From positions 1-27,386 of the IMG/VR virus record IMGVR_UViG_3300042565_000631: DNA of 27,386 nucleotides; one strand, written 5' to 3'. Position 1 is the stretch's first letter. Each line of letters begins with the position of its first letter. Shown here one piece after another: positions 1-7,474 of this stretch. Below the pieces are notes generated by a model that ran no database searches, was not told the DNA's origin, and was given only the letters and a program-made list of their open reading frames with translations. This DNA comes from a virus. The translations under genes were made by a program, and so were the position numbers.

Positions 1-3000
1 TCGGCAAAGACTTATAATTTAAAAATTTAACCAAACTATTTGTTGGAAAATTCTTTATCTCATCTATTATGATAGCCTCACTAATTCTGTTTGCACCAAT
101 AAGAAATAAATATGTTTTCCCTTGTTCAATTTTAGTTTCTTCTTCATCAAATACTCCAAGCATTCCTGTAGCATCCATTATTTCTACTCTTGACCATCCT
201 TTTCCACGTTTAATATTTTTTACAACACCCATAATAATATGAACGTCTGTTTCTTCAAAGTCTTCTATATCATCTATGTAAGCATAATAATGAGGTGGAA
301 CACTTGTAGTAAATTCTGGTAAGTTTAAATACTCATATAGATTTTCTTTTACTACGCTCTCTTGTCTTTTATTATCTGGAAATGTTAATGCCCCTATTGC
401 ATTTAATGCCTGTACTGCTCTAATATTAATTCCGCTACCTTTTTTAGAAGCAAGGGCTGTAAATTCTTGATAAGAACTGTATGGCCTATGTCCAATTATT
501 TTAGATGCAACACCATCAGATATCCATTTAATAGATGAAAGGCCTACACGTATTCCCTTTCCTTCAATAGAAAAATCTGACTCAGATTCATTAACATGTG
601 GAAGTTTTACAGAAATTCCCATACGTTTTGCTTCAATTAAATATTCAGTTCTCGCATCTTTATCTTGTTCATTCTTTAATAAACAATACATAAATTCAAT
701 TGGATAATAATATTTTAACCAAGCAGTCCAATATGAAAGCATAGAATATGCAACCGCATGTGATTTATTAAATGAATATCCAGCATGTGCTTCGAAGTCG
801 TGCCATAGGGCCTCTGCTTTAAATGGAGTTACATGCTTTGATGCACCTACCACAAATTGATCTTTATAGGCATCAAATTCTTTTGCATCTTTCTTTTTAC
901 CAATAATTTTACGAACTTTATCTGCATCTGCCATAGTCATGCCACCTAAGTGAACACATGCCTGCATAACCTGTTCTTGATATAAAACACACCCATAAGT
1001 ATCTTTTGTATATTCTTGCATAATTGGATGAATGTATTCCGTTATTGTTTTATTATGTTTTCTTGAAAGATATGTTTTTCCAATTGTATTCATAGCACCT
1101 GGTCTAACTAAAGCATTTGAAGCAGCCAATTCATCTAAATTAGACACACCCATTTTAACTAACAGATTTGTGTATGGAGTTGCTTCACATTGAAAAACTC
1201 CTTTTGTCTTTCCATCAGAAAGCATTTCATAAACTTTTTTATCATTAAGATCTATATCTTTTAATACAATATTTATCTTATGTCTTTTTTTAATTGTCTT
1301 AATTGTTTCATCAATTACAGTTAATGTTTTTAATCCAAGTACGTCTAGTTTGATAAGTCCAATATCTGCTGCCTCATTCATATCTACTGCAACTACTGGT
1401 ATTCTATCTTTTGTTCCTGGAGCAATTCTAGTTTCCATTGGTGCATATTTAAAGATTGAGTCTTTTGCAGTAACAACTCCAGCAGCATGTATTCCTGTTC
1501 CACGAATACGACCACGTAACTGTTCTCCATACTTAACTACTTCTGGATACTTTAGTCTAAACCATTGTGCTGACTTACTAGATGAAAAGTCATCCCAATC
1601 ATCAACTGTTTTTAAAACTTTATTAACATCAGATAGTGGAATGTTAAATGCTCTAGAAACATCTCTAACGATTCCCTTTCCTTTAAATTCTAAGAATGTG
1701 GCAATAGATGCAACATTTTTATACTCATCCTCAAGATATCCCTTTAATTCGTCACGTCTATTGTCTGCAATATCAGAGTCAATATCTGGAAAGTCATTGC
1801 GTTCTGGGTTAACAAATCTAAAAAACAACAGTCCGTATTCAATTGGATCAACATCTGTAATTCCAAGTGCGTAGCATACCAATGATCCTGCTGCAGACCC
1901 ACGTCCTGGACCAACCAAGATTCCCTGTTCTTTAGCCCAATTAAGCATATTGCTTACAATCAAAAAGTATGGTGCAAAGTTTTTATCTTTAATAATCTCT
2001 AGTTCTTCTAATACTCTATTAACATATTCAGGCAAATGGTTTAGTTCTTTATCTGTTAATCCCTTAACAACTAATTCTTCTAATGTTTTTTGAGGATCAC
2101 TAACTTTTGCGGGTAGTAAGTCTAATCCAGATTTAATATCATATTCTTCTACCTTGTCTGCTATCTCTAATGAGTTAGTATAAATATCTTCTCTCTTTAT
2201 ACCCTGCATATTCATTTGTTGTTTCATCTCTTCGTATGAAAGAAGATGAATATCAAATGTTCTAAAAGACATTGATCTATCTGCACCATATAAGTAGTCA
2301 AGACGCTTCATCATATCATCTATCTTTTGAGACTTTTCAAACTTGGCTTCCTTGTCAAGTTTTGCATGTGTGTTTAAAAGAAGCATAATTTCTTGAACAA
2401 CTTTTTGATCTATTGTAGAATGATGACAGTCTGGAGTTACTACTGACTTAATTTCCATGCTATCTGCAATTTCAAGCAATTCATTGTTTAATTCCTTAGA
2501 GTTGTGTGGCATAACTTCAACATAAAAATCATCACCAAATGTATTTTTAAACCAAGTTAAAAGTCTTTTTGCTTCTGCATATTCTTTATGCTCTAAGGCT
2601 TTGGCAATAAGGCCAGACATACAGGCTGATAAAACAATCAAGCCATCTTTGTATTTTTCCAATACTTCAAAATCTATTCTAGGTTTTTTATAAAATCCTT
2701 CTGTCCAACCTATTTCATTTAATCTATTTAAATTTTCCAATCCTTGTTGGTTTTTAGCAAGAATAACAATATGATTATAAACTAAGTCTAGAGGATTATC
2801 TCCTCTTTCTGCTTTATCTCTTCTATCAAATCTATCATGAGTAATATATCCTTCTATACCAAGAATTGGCTTTATACCCTCGGCTTTTGCTGCACGATAC
2901 ATTGGACGATGTCCAGATAGTGCACCATGATCTGTAATGGCTATGGCTGTCATACCGTTTTGTTTTGCACGTTTGCAATACTCTTCTGGAGTTGCAACAC

Positions 3001-3049
3001 CATCCATTAGTGAATAGTGTGTATGAACGTGTAATGGAACGTAATTCAA
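1..3049 (-). CDS. dnaE: DnaE-type DNA polymerase III alpha subunit (C-terminus beyond window)
   Basis: This is the replicative polymerase of the phage, of the bacterial family C type. The frame is open from 3049 through base 1, giving 1016 residues, and continues out of the window. An N-terminal PHP domain (about 1-270) begins LHVHTHYSLMDG, followed by ITDHG, GIEGY, SACMSG and PDCHH. The polymerase core shows GPGRGSAAGS at 380-389, PDIDSD with Asp422 and Asp424, and KLDVLGLKTL with Asp569, which match the catalytic Asp triad of the family. YQEQVM and NKSHAVAYS motifs follow, then an OB-like region near 920-1000. The start is a TTG at 3049. The frame is closed by the SSB stop codon just upstream, the first ATG (residue 15) would cut the PHP metal motif, and AAAGG lies 7 bases before the TTG. 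SSB is directly upstream. No clamp or separate epsilon exonuclease is in the window. Identity is very secure. Confidence 0.96.
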   Translation of the reverse strand, partial: MNYVPLHVHTHYSLMDGVATPEEYCKRAKQNGMTAIAITDHGALSGHRPMYRAAKAEGIKPILGIEGYITHDRFDRRDKAERGDNPLDLVYNHIVILAKNQQGLENLNRLNEIGWTEGFYKKPRIDFEVLEKYKDGLIVLSACMSGLIAKALEHKEYAEAKRLLTWFKNTFGDDFYVEVMPHNSKELNNELLEIADSMEIKSVVTPDCHHSTIDQKVVQEIMLLLNTHAKLDKEAKFEKSQKIDDMMKRLDYLYGADRSMSFRTFDIHLLSYEEMKQQMNMQGIKREDIYTNSLEIADKVEEYDIKSGLDLLPAKVSDPQKTLEELVVKGLTDKELNHLPEYVNRVLEELEIIKDKNFAPYFLIVSNMLNWAKEQGILVGPGRGSAAGSLVCYALGITDVDPIEYGLLFFRFVNPERNDFPDIDSDIADNRRDELKGYLEDEYKNVASIATFLEFKGKGIVRDVSRAFNIPLSDVNKVLKTVDDWDDFSSSKSAQWFRLKYPEVVKYGEQLRGRIRGTGIHAAGVVTAKDSIFKYAPMETRIAPGTKDRIPVVAVDMNEAADIGLIKLDVLGLKTLTVIDETIKTIKKRHKINIVLKDIDLNDKKVYEMLSDGKTKGVFQCEATPYTNLLVKMGVSNLDELAASNALVRPGAMNTIGKTYLSRKHNKTITEYIHPIMQEYTKDTYGCVLYQEQVMQACVHLGGMTMADADKVRKIIGKKKDAKEFDAYKDQFVVGASKHVTPFKAEALWHDFEAHAGYSFNKSHAVAYSMLSYWTAWLKYYYPIEFMYCLLKNEQDKDARTEYLIEAKRMGISVKLPHVNESESDFSIEGKGIRVGLSSIKWISDGVASKIIGHRPYSSYQEFTALASKKGSGINIRAVQALNAIGALTFPDNKRQESVVKENLYEYLNLPEFTTSVPPHYYAYIDDIEDFEETDVHIIMGVVKNIKRGKGWSRVEIMDATGMLGVFDEEETKIEQGKTYLFLIGANRISEAIIIDEIKNFPTNSLVKFLNYKSLP

Positions 3050-3056
3050 GCCATAG

Positions 3057-3061
3057 CCTTT
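3057..3061 (-). promoter_or_regulatory. Ribosome binding site deciding the TTG start of dnaE
   Basis: AAAGG with a 7-base spacer to TTG at 3049. It lies between the SSB stop (3077) and the start, and it is the only Shine-Dalgarno-like run in that gap. It supports TTG rather than the later ATG that would delete the HVH metal-binding motif. Confidence 0.7.
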
Positions 3062-3076
3062 CAGATTATTTTCTAT

Positions 3077-3727
3077 TTACCACTCTGCGGCTGCAGAAGT
3101 AGTTGGATTGCTAAATCCAAGATAAAAAGATTCTTGTTCAGCATATGGAAGTTCACGAACAACTTTGTCTAAATTAAATGCTTCATGCGTTCCCCAATTA
3201 AATGGTTCTGCATCTTGTTTTCCAGGAAGAAGAATATAATTTGTCTCTGTTCCTTTTCCGTTTCGCTTTAATTTCCAAACCATATTACTAATACTGTTTG
3301 AGTCTGCAGCAAATTCACGGATTGTACTAAATGTTGCACTCTTGCTTACACCCATGCTCCATACTGCTACTTTTGGATCTTCTGTTCCATTGTCAATCAA
3401 AACATTGCAATAAAAACGAAGACGTGCTCTCCAGCCACTCTTTGGTTCTTTACGAAACATTTCGCAACCAAAACATCTACCTTGTCCGTCAGCAGTACAT
3501 GCTGCTTTACGTTTATAATCTTCTGGGTTCGTATGTTCACTAATTACAATTGCAAGACCACGCTTTTCATCATAATTTGGTGAGTCTGCATCTAATTCAC
3601 TTACAAAGCGGATTTGTGCACTTTCTCCATCATCTAGTTTTAACCAGTTAACTTTTGCACCGCTATTTTCTATCTTTGCTTTATCAAGAACTGCTTCAAT
3701 ATTCTTGATTCCTTTTATAATTGACAT
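3077..3727 (-). CDS. Single-stranded DNA-binding protein, T4 gp32-like
   Basis: A 216-residue protein predicted to coat single-stranded DNA at the replication fork. The telling feature is a zinc-binding pattern H65-x11-C77-x7-C85-x2-C88, almost the same spacing as the H-C-C-C zinc site of phage T4 gp32 (H64, C77, C87, C90). It is followed by basic and aromatic beta strands (GWRARLRFYCNVLI, VAVWSMGVS) expected of an OB fold. The C-terminus (TTSAAAEW) is not the long acidic tail of gp32. The start ATG at 3727 has AAGGAG about 8 bases upstream. It sits between primase and polymerase, which fits a replication role. The zinc pattern and context are seen directly; the assignment to a gp32-like SSB is family knowledge plus inference. 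A generic zinc-containing DNA-binding protein is the main alternative. Confidence 0.8.
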   Translation of the reverse strand: MSIIKGIKNIEAVLDKAKIENSGAKVNWLKLDDGESAQIRFVSELDADSPNYDEKRGLAIVISEHTNPEDYKRKAACTADGQGRCFGCEMFRKEPKSGWRARLRFYCNVLIDNGTEDPKVAVWSMGVSKSATFSTIREFAADSNSISNMVWKLKRNGKGTETNYILLPGKQDAEPFNWGTHEAFNLDKVVRELPYAEQESFYLGFSNPTTSAAAEW

Positions 3728-3768
3728 TCTGTTTTCTCCTTAATATTTGTCCTATAAATGGACTTACC

Positions 3769-4725
3769 TTATTGTAGCATTGACAAGACTATATTGTCAA
3801 ATCTTGCCACAAATTCTTTTAATTCTTTATCGGATAATTCAGACACATCTTTTACATCATTTGGTAACTTAGCAACTACGCATTTCCCTGATCCAAGATC
3901 TGTTAGTAGTTTATTTGACATATTTGTTCCAGCCTCGTCATTATCCCCTAATGCAATTACTTGATTAAAATATTGTTTTAAAAGTTTTCTTTGTTCTTTT
4001 GATATTGTTGCACCCAAGGTAGCAACTGCGTGAGCACCCACCTGTTCTAATCTAATTGCATCAAATGATGATTCAACAACAAAAACTTTATCTACTCTTT
4101 TATTCCTAGAAAGATTAAACAAGGTTTTACTTTTAGGAAGATCTGTTGAATTTTTAAATCTTTTACCTTCTATAGACCTTCCAACAAACCCAAGGCAAAT
4201 TCCATCTGGAGAATGTACTGGTATTGTTACCATATCTTGACTAGTAGAATATCCTAACTTATATCTTTCTACACTATCTTTTGTTATACCCCTTGATTTA
4301 AAATACTCTATAGCCTTTTGATTTTTAAAAACATCATTATGTAATTTTTCAATCATGTCTAAATCATATTGAACAAAGGTTGTTACTTTTTCAAGAGTGC
4401 TATTTATTTGATCAATTAAATTTCTTTTATCTGCTTTAGAATCTATCAATCTCATAGATTCAAAGTAAGATCTTTTAGTTATTTGCATAATTACTTCCGT
4501 AAGATCTTTTGATTCTTGACAAGAGAAACACCAAAACATACCCGTATCTTTTGAAACTTCTCCTGCAGGTGATCTATAGTTATTATGAAATGGACAATAT
4601 ATCATTAAATCATTATCTAGTTCATATTGAATATCTATACCAGCACTTATGAGGGTTCGTTTGACTTGATTTTCTGAGTAGTATGTGACATTACTGGCTT
4701 TGCTTTGTCTATTCCCTTTATACAT
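3769..4725 (-). CDS. dnaG: DnaG-type primase (zinc finger plus TOPRIM)
   Basis: A 318-residue primase that would make RNA primers for the phage fork. The N-terminal CHC2 zinc finger has C44, H47, C66 and C69 (YCPFHNN and WCFSC). A linker with YFKSRGITKDSVERYKLGY matches the start of the RNA polymerase core. The TOPRIM part has VFVVESSFDAIRL (Glu218) and ALGDNDEAG (Asp261, Asp263), the acidic metal-binding residues of the family. It is much shorter than bacterial DnaG (about 580 residues) and lacks a recognisable helicase-binding C-terminal domain, which is common in phage primases. The ATG at 4725 is preceded by GGAAAGG at about 10 bases. There is no later start before the zinc finger, so the 79-base overlap with the upstream gene appears real. 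Secure by motif content. Confidence 0.94.
   Translation of the reverse strand: MYKGNRQSKASNVTYYSENQVKRTLISAGIDIQYELDNDLMIYCPFHNNYRSPAGEVSKDTGMFWCFSCQESKDLTEVIMQITKRSYFESMRLIDSKADKRNLIDQINSTLEKVTTFVQYDLDMIEKLHNDVFKNQKAIEYFKSRGITKDSVERYKLGYSTSQDMVTIPVHSPDGICLGFVGRSIEGKRFKNSTDLPKSKTLFNLSRNKRVDKVFVVESSFDAIRLEQVGAHAVATLGATISKEQRKLLKQYFNQVIALGDNDEAGTNMSNKLLTDLGSGKCVVAKLPNDVKDVSELSDKELKEFVARFDNIVLSMLQ
3771..3779 (-). promoter_or_regulatory. Possible extended -10 promoter upstream of SSB
   Basis: TGCTACAAT on the minus strand, at the very end of the primase gene and 43 bases before the SSB start. It fits the TGnTAnnnT extended -10 form, but no clear -35 box is visible. It could be chance in an AT-rich genome. 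Confidence 0.3.
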
Positions 4726-4958
4726 TTAGCCTGTGCCTTTCCAACATAAACTCCATAAACTGATAATTTAAAATCAAACGTCTTACCATTATATCCAACA
4801 GTAAAGTCGTTGTCAATATCATATCTTGGAACGTAACCATGATTTCTCATGACCGAAGTCACCATAAATACGTATTGATTTTTTAGTCTTGGGATATGCG
4901 ATTCGTCATATATTTCGCCTTCAAGACCAAACCTTTTAATAGGTCTGTGGCTGTACAT
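4647..4958 (-). CDS. Hypothetical protein between helicase and primase
   Basis: A 103-residue protein that I do not recognise. It is mixed basic and aromatic (VFMVTSVMRNHGYVPRYDI, KTFDFKLSVYGVYVGKAQ) and looks like a compact alpha/beta domain of about 80 residues followed by a polar tail. No membrane segment or metal motif is seen. The last 79 bases encode the start of the primase in another frame. There is no Shine-Dalgarno sequence before the ATG at 4958. Instead, TATAAT ends 6 bases before the start codon, the geometry of a leaderless transcript. Its position inside helicase-primase-SSB-polymerase suggests an accessory replication role, but this is inference from context alone. Confidence 0.75.
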   Translation of the reverse strand: MYSHRPIKRFGLEGEIYDESHIPRLKNQYVFMVTSVMRNHGYVPRYDIDNDFTVGYNGKTFDFKLSVYGVYVGKAQAKCIKGIDKAKPVMSHTTQKIKSNEPS

Positions 4959-4981
4959 ATATTAATTATAGTCATATATTA
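4956..4981 (-). repeat. Short direct repeat around the helicase stop and next start
   Basis: The 9-mer TAATATATG occurs twice on the minus strand (4973-4981 and 4956-4964), 17 bases apart. One copy covers the helicase stop codon and the other the next gene's ATG. The TATAAT element lies between them. AT-rich sequence makes chance possible. Confidence 0.4.
4965..4970 (-). promoter_or_regulatory. -10 element placed for a leaderless transcript
   Basis: TATAAT on the minus strand with exactly six bases (TAATAT) before the ATG at 4958, so transcription would be expected to begin at or next to the start codon. The gene lacks a Shine-Dalgarno sequence, which agrees. A weak TTGAAG with a 19-base spacer is the best -35 candidate. 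Confidence 0.4.
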
Positions 4982-6205
4982 TTGTTTATCTTCAAAATCT
5001 TTATATAAAAATCTTCCAGAATCAAAGTCTACATCTATCATAAAGTCTCCAGAAAAACCATGCCTATTCTTTCTAAACGCACACTCTAAGATAGTTGTGC
5101 CTTGAGCACGTCCAAGTGCTAGTACCCAGTCTGCATCATACGCTAACTGCTTTGACCAAGCAACCTGTCCAAGTGAGGGTACGCTATTCATATCGGTAGC
5201 GTCATCTGGTGTTGCAGAAGCAATAGCAACAATTGGAACTTGTGCAGATATGGCCAGTACTTTTAATTCTCTTGAGATACTTTTAATTTTTACTACTTCA
5301 TTGTCTGTTGGAACATTTGATTGCATTAATTGAATATAGTCTACGAATACAATGTCTGGTGAATATTGATCTATCTTTCCTCTTAATACAGAAGTAGATA
5401 ATTCTCCTACCCCGTCATTTGAGACAATATAAAAAGGTGGCATGTTTTCTACATGTTGACTTGCCCAAAGTTTTAAAGAGTCTGAATCAATCTCTCCAGA
5501 ACTTAACTTTCTATGTGAAAAAAACCCTTGACCCATAATTGTATATACACGATTTCTAACTTCTGTTTCTGTCATTTCAAGAGATATGACTAGTGGCTTT
5601 CTTCCATTTTTCCATGCTTGAACAGCCATAAAAAGTGCAAGCCAAGACTTACCAATAGCAGGATAAGCAAGAAGAATGCCAAACTGGCCAGGAGTAATGC
5701 CTGACGGAAGATAGTTATCAAAACCTGCAAGACCTGTTTTAATACCATAGTTACCTTTTTCATTTAACTCCTTTATATGTTTAAAATGTGCAATAGCATC
5801 TTCTATATCAGTAGCATCAATGTCTCTAATGTTAACAGTAATCTTTTTTAATTCAGAAGTTTTTCCAATTAAATTGTTTAAAGCATCATTTGGTTTATTA
5901 TCTTGAAGTTGTTTGGCTGTAGATATTAGAACACTGCTAAGACTATCTTGTAAAAAAGAAGTTCTTAATTCTTCAAGATGATATTTGGTATTTCCTATTT
6001 CTCCAACTGGACTAAAGTCTCTAAATTTTTCTACTACCAAAGGTATTGATGGGACTGTTGAATTTTGTTCACTATACTGTTTAATAAAATCCCAAACATC
6101 TTTATGGGTTCTAAATAAACTATCTGGATTCGCTTGTAATAATACGTGCAGTTGTTTATCTTTAAGTACCGCTGAAAGTACCTTTGCTTCTAATTCTGCA
6201 GACAT
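4979..6205 (-). CDS. dnaB: DnaB-type replicative DNA helicase
   Basis: A hexameric fork helicase of the RecA-like DnaB/gp41 family. Counting from the upstream ATG at 6220 (413 residues), an N-terminal helical domain (about 1-130) is followed by the ATPase. Walker A is AYPAIGKS (Lys191), a variant of the usual GxxGxGKT/S. The catalytic Glu lies in LEMTE, Walker B is DIVFVDYIQLM (Asp294), and FRKNRHG near 382-388 is the likely arginine-finger region. Two in-frame ATGs compete, 6220 and 6205. I favour 6205 (408 residues) because it makes a TAATG stop/start overlap with the upstream gene, a junction used repeatedly in this genome; neither has a strong ribosome site. Primase lies just downstream. 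No intein or insertion is visible. Confidence 0.94.
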   Translation of the reverse strand: MSAELEAKVLSAVLKDKQLHVLLQANPDSLFRTHKDVWDFIKQYSEQNSTVPSIPLVVEKFRDFSPVGEIGNTKYHLEELRTSFLQDSLSSVLISTAKQLQDNKPNDALNNLIGKTSELKKITVNIRDIDATDIEDAIAHFKHIKELNEKGNYGIKTGLAGFDNYLPSGITPGQFGILLAYPAIGKSWLALFMAVQAWKNGRKPLVISLEMTETEVRNRVYTIMGQGFFSHRKLSSGEIDSDSLKLWASQHVENMPPFYIVSNDGVGELSTSVLRGKIDQYSPDIVFVDYIQLMQSNVPTDNEVVKIKSISRELKVLAISAQVPIVAIASATPDDATDMNSVPSLGQVAWSKQLAYDADWVLALGRAQGTTILECAFRKNRHGFSGDFMIDVDFDSGRFLYKDFEDKQ

Positions 6206-6549
6206 TAATTTTCCAACCATTCTTTTGCTTGCTTTCTAAGTAATTCTCTTATTCTATCATCTTCTTTTTTTAATTGCATAGCCTTATAAAAAGATTCTGA
6301 ATTTCTTACAAAGTGATCCCAATTTGGAGATCTATAAACTTTGAAGTAATATTCTACAAGTTCTTTACATTCCTCTACACCGTATGACTCATATAATTCT
6401 TTAACAAAAAACTTTGCTTTGTTCTTGTTATACTTTTCATATATGCTTTTTTCTTTTTGTTTTTTTGTAAACAACCTAAATATTTCATCTACATCCCATA
6501 TAGGCTTTTCTGAAAAAATATTTTTTAATTCTTTTTTAGGTGCTGTCAC
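6205..6549 (-). CDS. Small helical protein upstream of helicase, possible helicase loader
   Basis: A 114-residue, strongly charged, mainly helical protein. The C-terminal half (ELVEYYFKVY, WDHFVRNSESFYKAM, IRELLRKQAKEWLEN) recalls small phage replication proteins with a DnaD-like or loader-like helical domain found beside helicases, but the match is impressionistic. The start is GTG at 6549, overlapping the upstream TAG stop as TAGTG. No ATG exists near the N-terminus. The stop overlaps the favoured helicase start as TAATG, so the two are probably translationally coupled. Translation coupling and helical content are read from sequence; a helicase-loading role is inference from position. Confidence 0.72.
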   Translation of the reverse strand: MTAPKKELKNIFSEKPIWDVDEIFRLFTKKQKEKSIYEKYNKNKAKFFVKELYESYGVEECKELVEYYFKVYRSPNWDHFVRNSESFYKAMQLKKEDDRIRELLRKQAKEWLEN

Positions 6550-6749
6550 TACTCTAGTTCTTTCTTTGCCTCATCTACTTTTGCAATAACTTGTTCTTCA
6601 ACAAATTTATAAACACGTTGCATTGCAGTGTCCATAGTTTCACCTTCACGAAGAAAGTCTGTGCACCCAAGATCTACTCTTAGACTTTGAAAATTTCCTA
6701 GATTTAATGTATAGCCAAGCGTTGCTGATACTGTTGTCTTGTCAGACAT
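6549..6749 (-). CDS. Small hypothetical protein of the replication operon
   Basis: A 66-residue protein with a beta-rich N-terminal half (VSATLGYTLNLGNFQSLRVDLG) and a helical end (TAMQRVYKFVEEQVIAKVDEAK). I recall similar small proteins next to helicase genes in actinophages, but know no function. The ATG at 6749 is preceded by GGTGAAAT. It is separated by three bases from the upstream DNA-binding protein and overlaps the downstream GTG start by one base, so it is an integral part of the operon. No membrane segment or metal site. Confidence 0.75.
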   Translation of the reverse strand: MSDKTTVSATLGYTLNLGNFQSLRVDLGCTDFLREGETMDTAMQRVYKFVEEQVIAKVDEAKKELE

Positions 6750-6752
6750 ATT

Positions 6753-7298
6753 TCACCACGTTTCTTCTGCCCAGACAGGGATGAATTCCCCATCTTTGTT
6801 TTGCGTATATAACATTATATCCTTTCCTATCAAAGAACGCAACTCTTTTTCATTAGGAACATCTTTTCTTGGATTTATCCTTCCATCAGCCCTTGGCCTT
6901 CCTGAGTGAATTGTAGCCATGCCTTCTCTAATTTTAAATAGATCGTCTTCTGAATAGTAAGACATCTTCTGCCATTGTCTTTGCCCACCAATAGTTGCCC
7001 CAGTTGGAAGAGGTATTATTCCAGCCTTAATCATTCTTTCAAATTGCATTCTAGATCTTCTAAATATCTTAGTAGTATTTGTAAAAGTGTATGCATTTTT
7101 TCTATGCTTCTTAAAATCAGACAAAATCATACTCTGTTCTTTATCTTTAATATAGTTATAAAATATGCAAATATTATTTGCCCTATTACTTTGTATAACC
7201 CTTACCAATTCATTATTTATAAAAAAAATAACGTTACTTGGATTTACAGAGGGCTGCCAGTTTTTTTTGCTCTTGTCTTCTCTACTGACATTATCCAT
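6753..7298 (-). CDS. MerR/excisionase-like helix-turn-helix DNA-binding protein
   Basis: A 181-residue protein with a probable winged helix-turn-helix at about 65-120. The pattern AYTFTNTTKIFRRSRMQFER, then IKAGIIPLPTG, then GGQRQWQKMSYYSEDDL is the layout of MerR-type domains (helix-turn-helix, wing, YSEEDL-like helix). A short N-terminal region (ICIFYNYIKDKEQ) and a C-terminal region (SGRPRADGRI, RSLIGKDIMLYTQN) flank it. The ATG at 7298 has GAGAG about 6 bases upstream and overlaps the preceding gene by 55 bases. The next internal ATG would remove the N-terminal region. It lies at the head of the replication operon, so it may act as a regulator or an origin-binding protein. DNA binding is well supported; the target is unknown. 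Confidence 0.75.
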   Translation of the reverse strand: MDNVSREDKSKKNWQPSVNPSNVIFFINNELVRVIQSNRANNICIFYNYIKDKEQSMILSDFKKHRKNAYTFTNTTKIFRRSRMQFERMIKAGIIPLPTGATIGGQRQWQKMSYYSEDDLFKIREGMATIHSGRPRADGRINPRKDVPNEKELRSLIGKDIMLYTQNKDGEFIPVWAEETW

Positions 7299-7453
7299 CT
7301 TATTCTCTCATTAAACTTGTCAACGCCATGATACATTTCTCTCTTTCCACACCTTAAACAATATAACTCTAAGTGATCATAAGATAAAAAAACTCTATCA
7401 ACAAACATTTTAGCAGAACATTTACCGCATGTCAATGCTTCTTTTATATTCAT
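7244..7453 (-). CDS. Small zinc-ribbon protein
   Basis: A 69-residue protein with two CxxC knuckles, C9-GK-C12 and C32-LR-C35, separated by a beta-like stretch: the signature of a zinc ribbon. A basic C-terminal tail (VEKTRAKKTGSP) overlaps the start of the next gene in another frame by 55 bases. It is the first gene after the tail module. No Shine-Dalgarno sequence precedes ATG 7453. Instead, an extended -10 (TGGTATAAT) ends 8 bases before it. It may bind nucleic acid or a polymerase, but the fold does not say which. Confidence 0.75.
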   Translation of the reverse strand: MNIKEALTCGKCSAKMFVDRVFLSYDHLELYCLRCGKREMYHGVDKFNERIRWIMSVEKTRAKKTGSPL

Positions 7454-7461
7454 GATTAGAA

Positions 7462-7470
7462 ATTATACCA
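7462..7470 (-). promoter_or_regulatory. Extended -10 promoter for the replication operon
   Basis: TGGTATAAT on the minus strand in the 21-base gap between the last tail gene and the zinc-ribbon gene. It matches TGnTATAAT fully. Eight bases separate it from ATG 7453, so the transcript would be leaderless or nearly so. No good -35 box is seen. Its placement at the module border makes it the best promoter candidate in the window. Confidence 0.5.
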
Positions 7471-7474
7471 AACT

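Noticed and set aside
1350-1874. Plus-strand frame of 174 residues
   Set aside because: It lies wholly opposite the DnaE catalytic core, whose motifs are intact in the minus frame.
3746-3762. Small inverted repeat GTCC/GGAC before SSB as a terminator or operator
   Set aside because: Only four pairs with no T-run; too weak to support a call.
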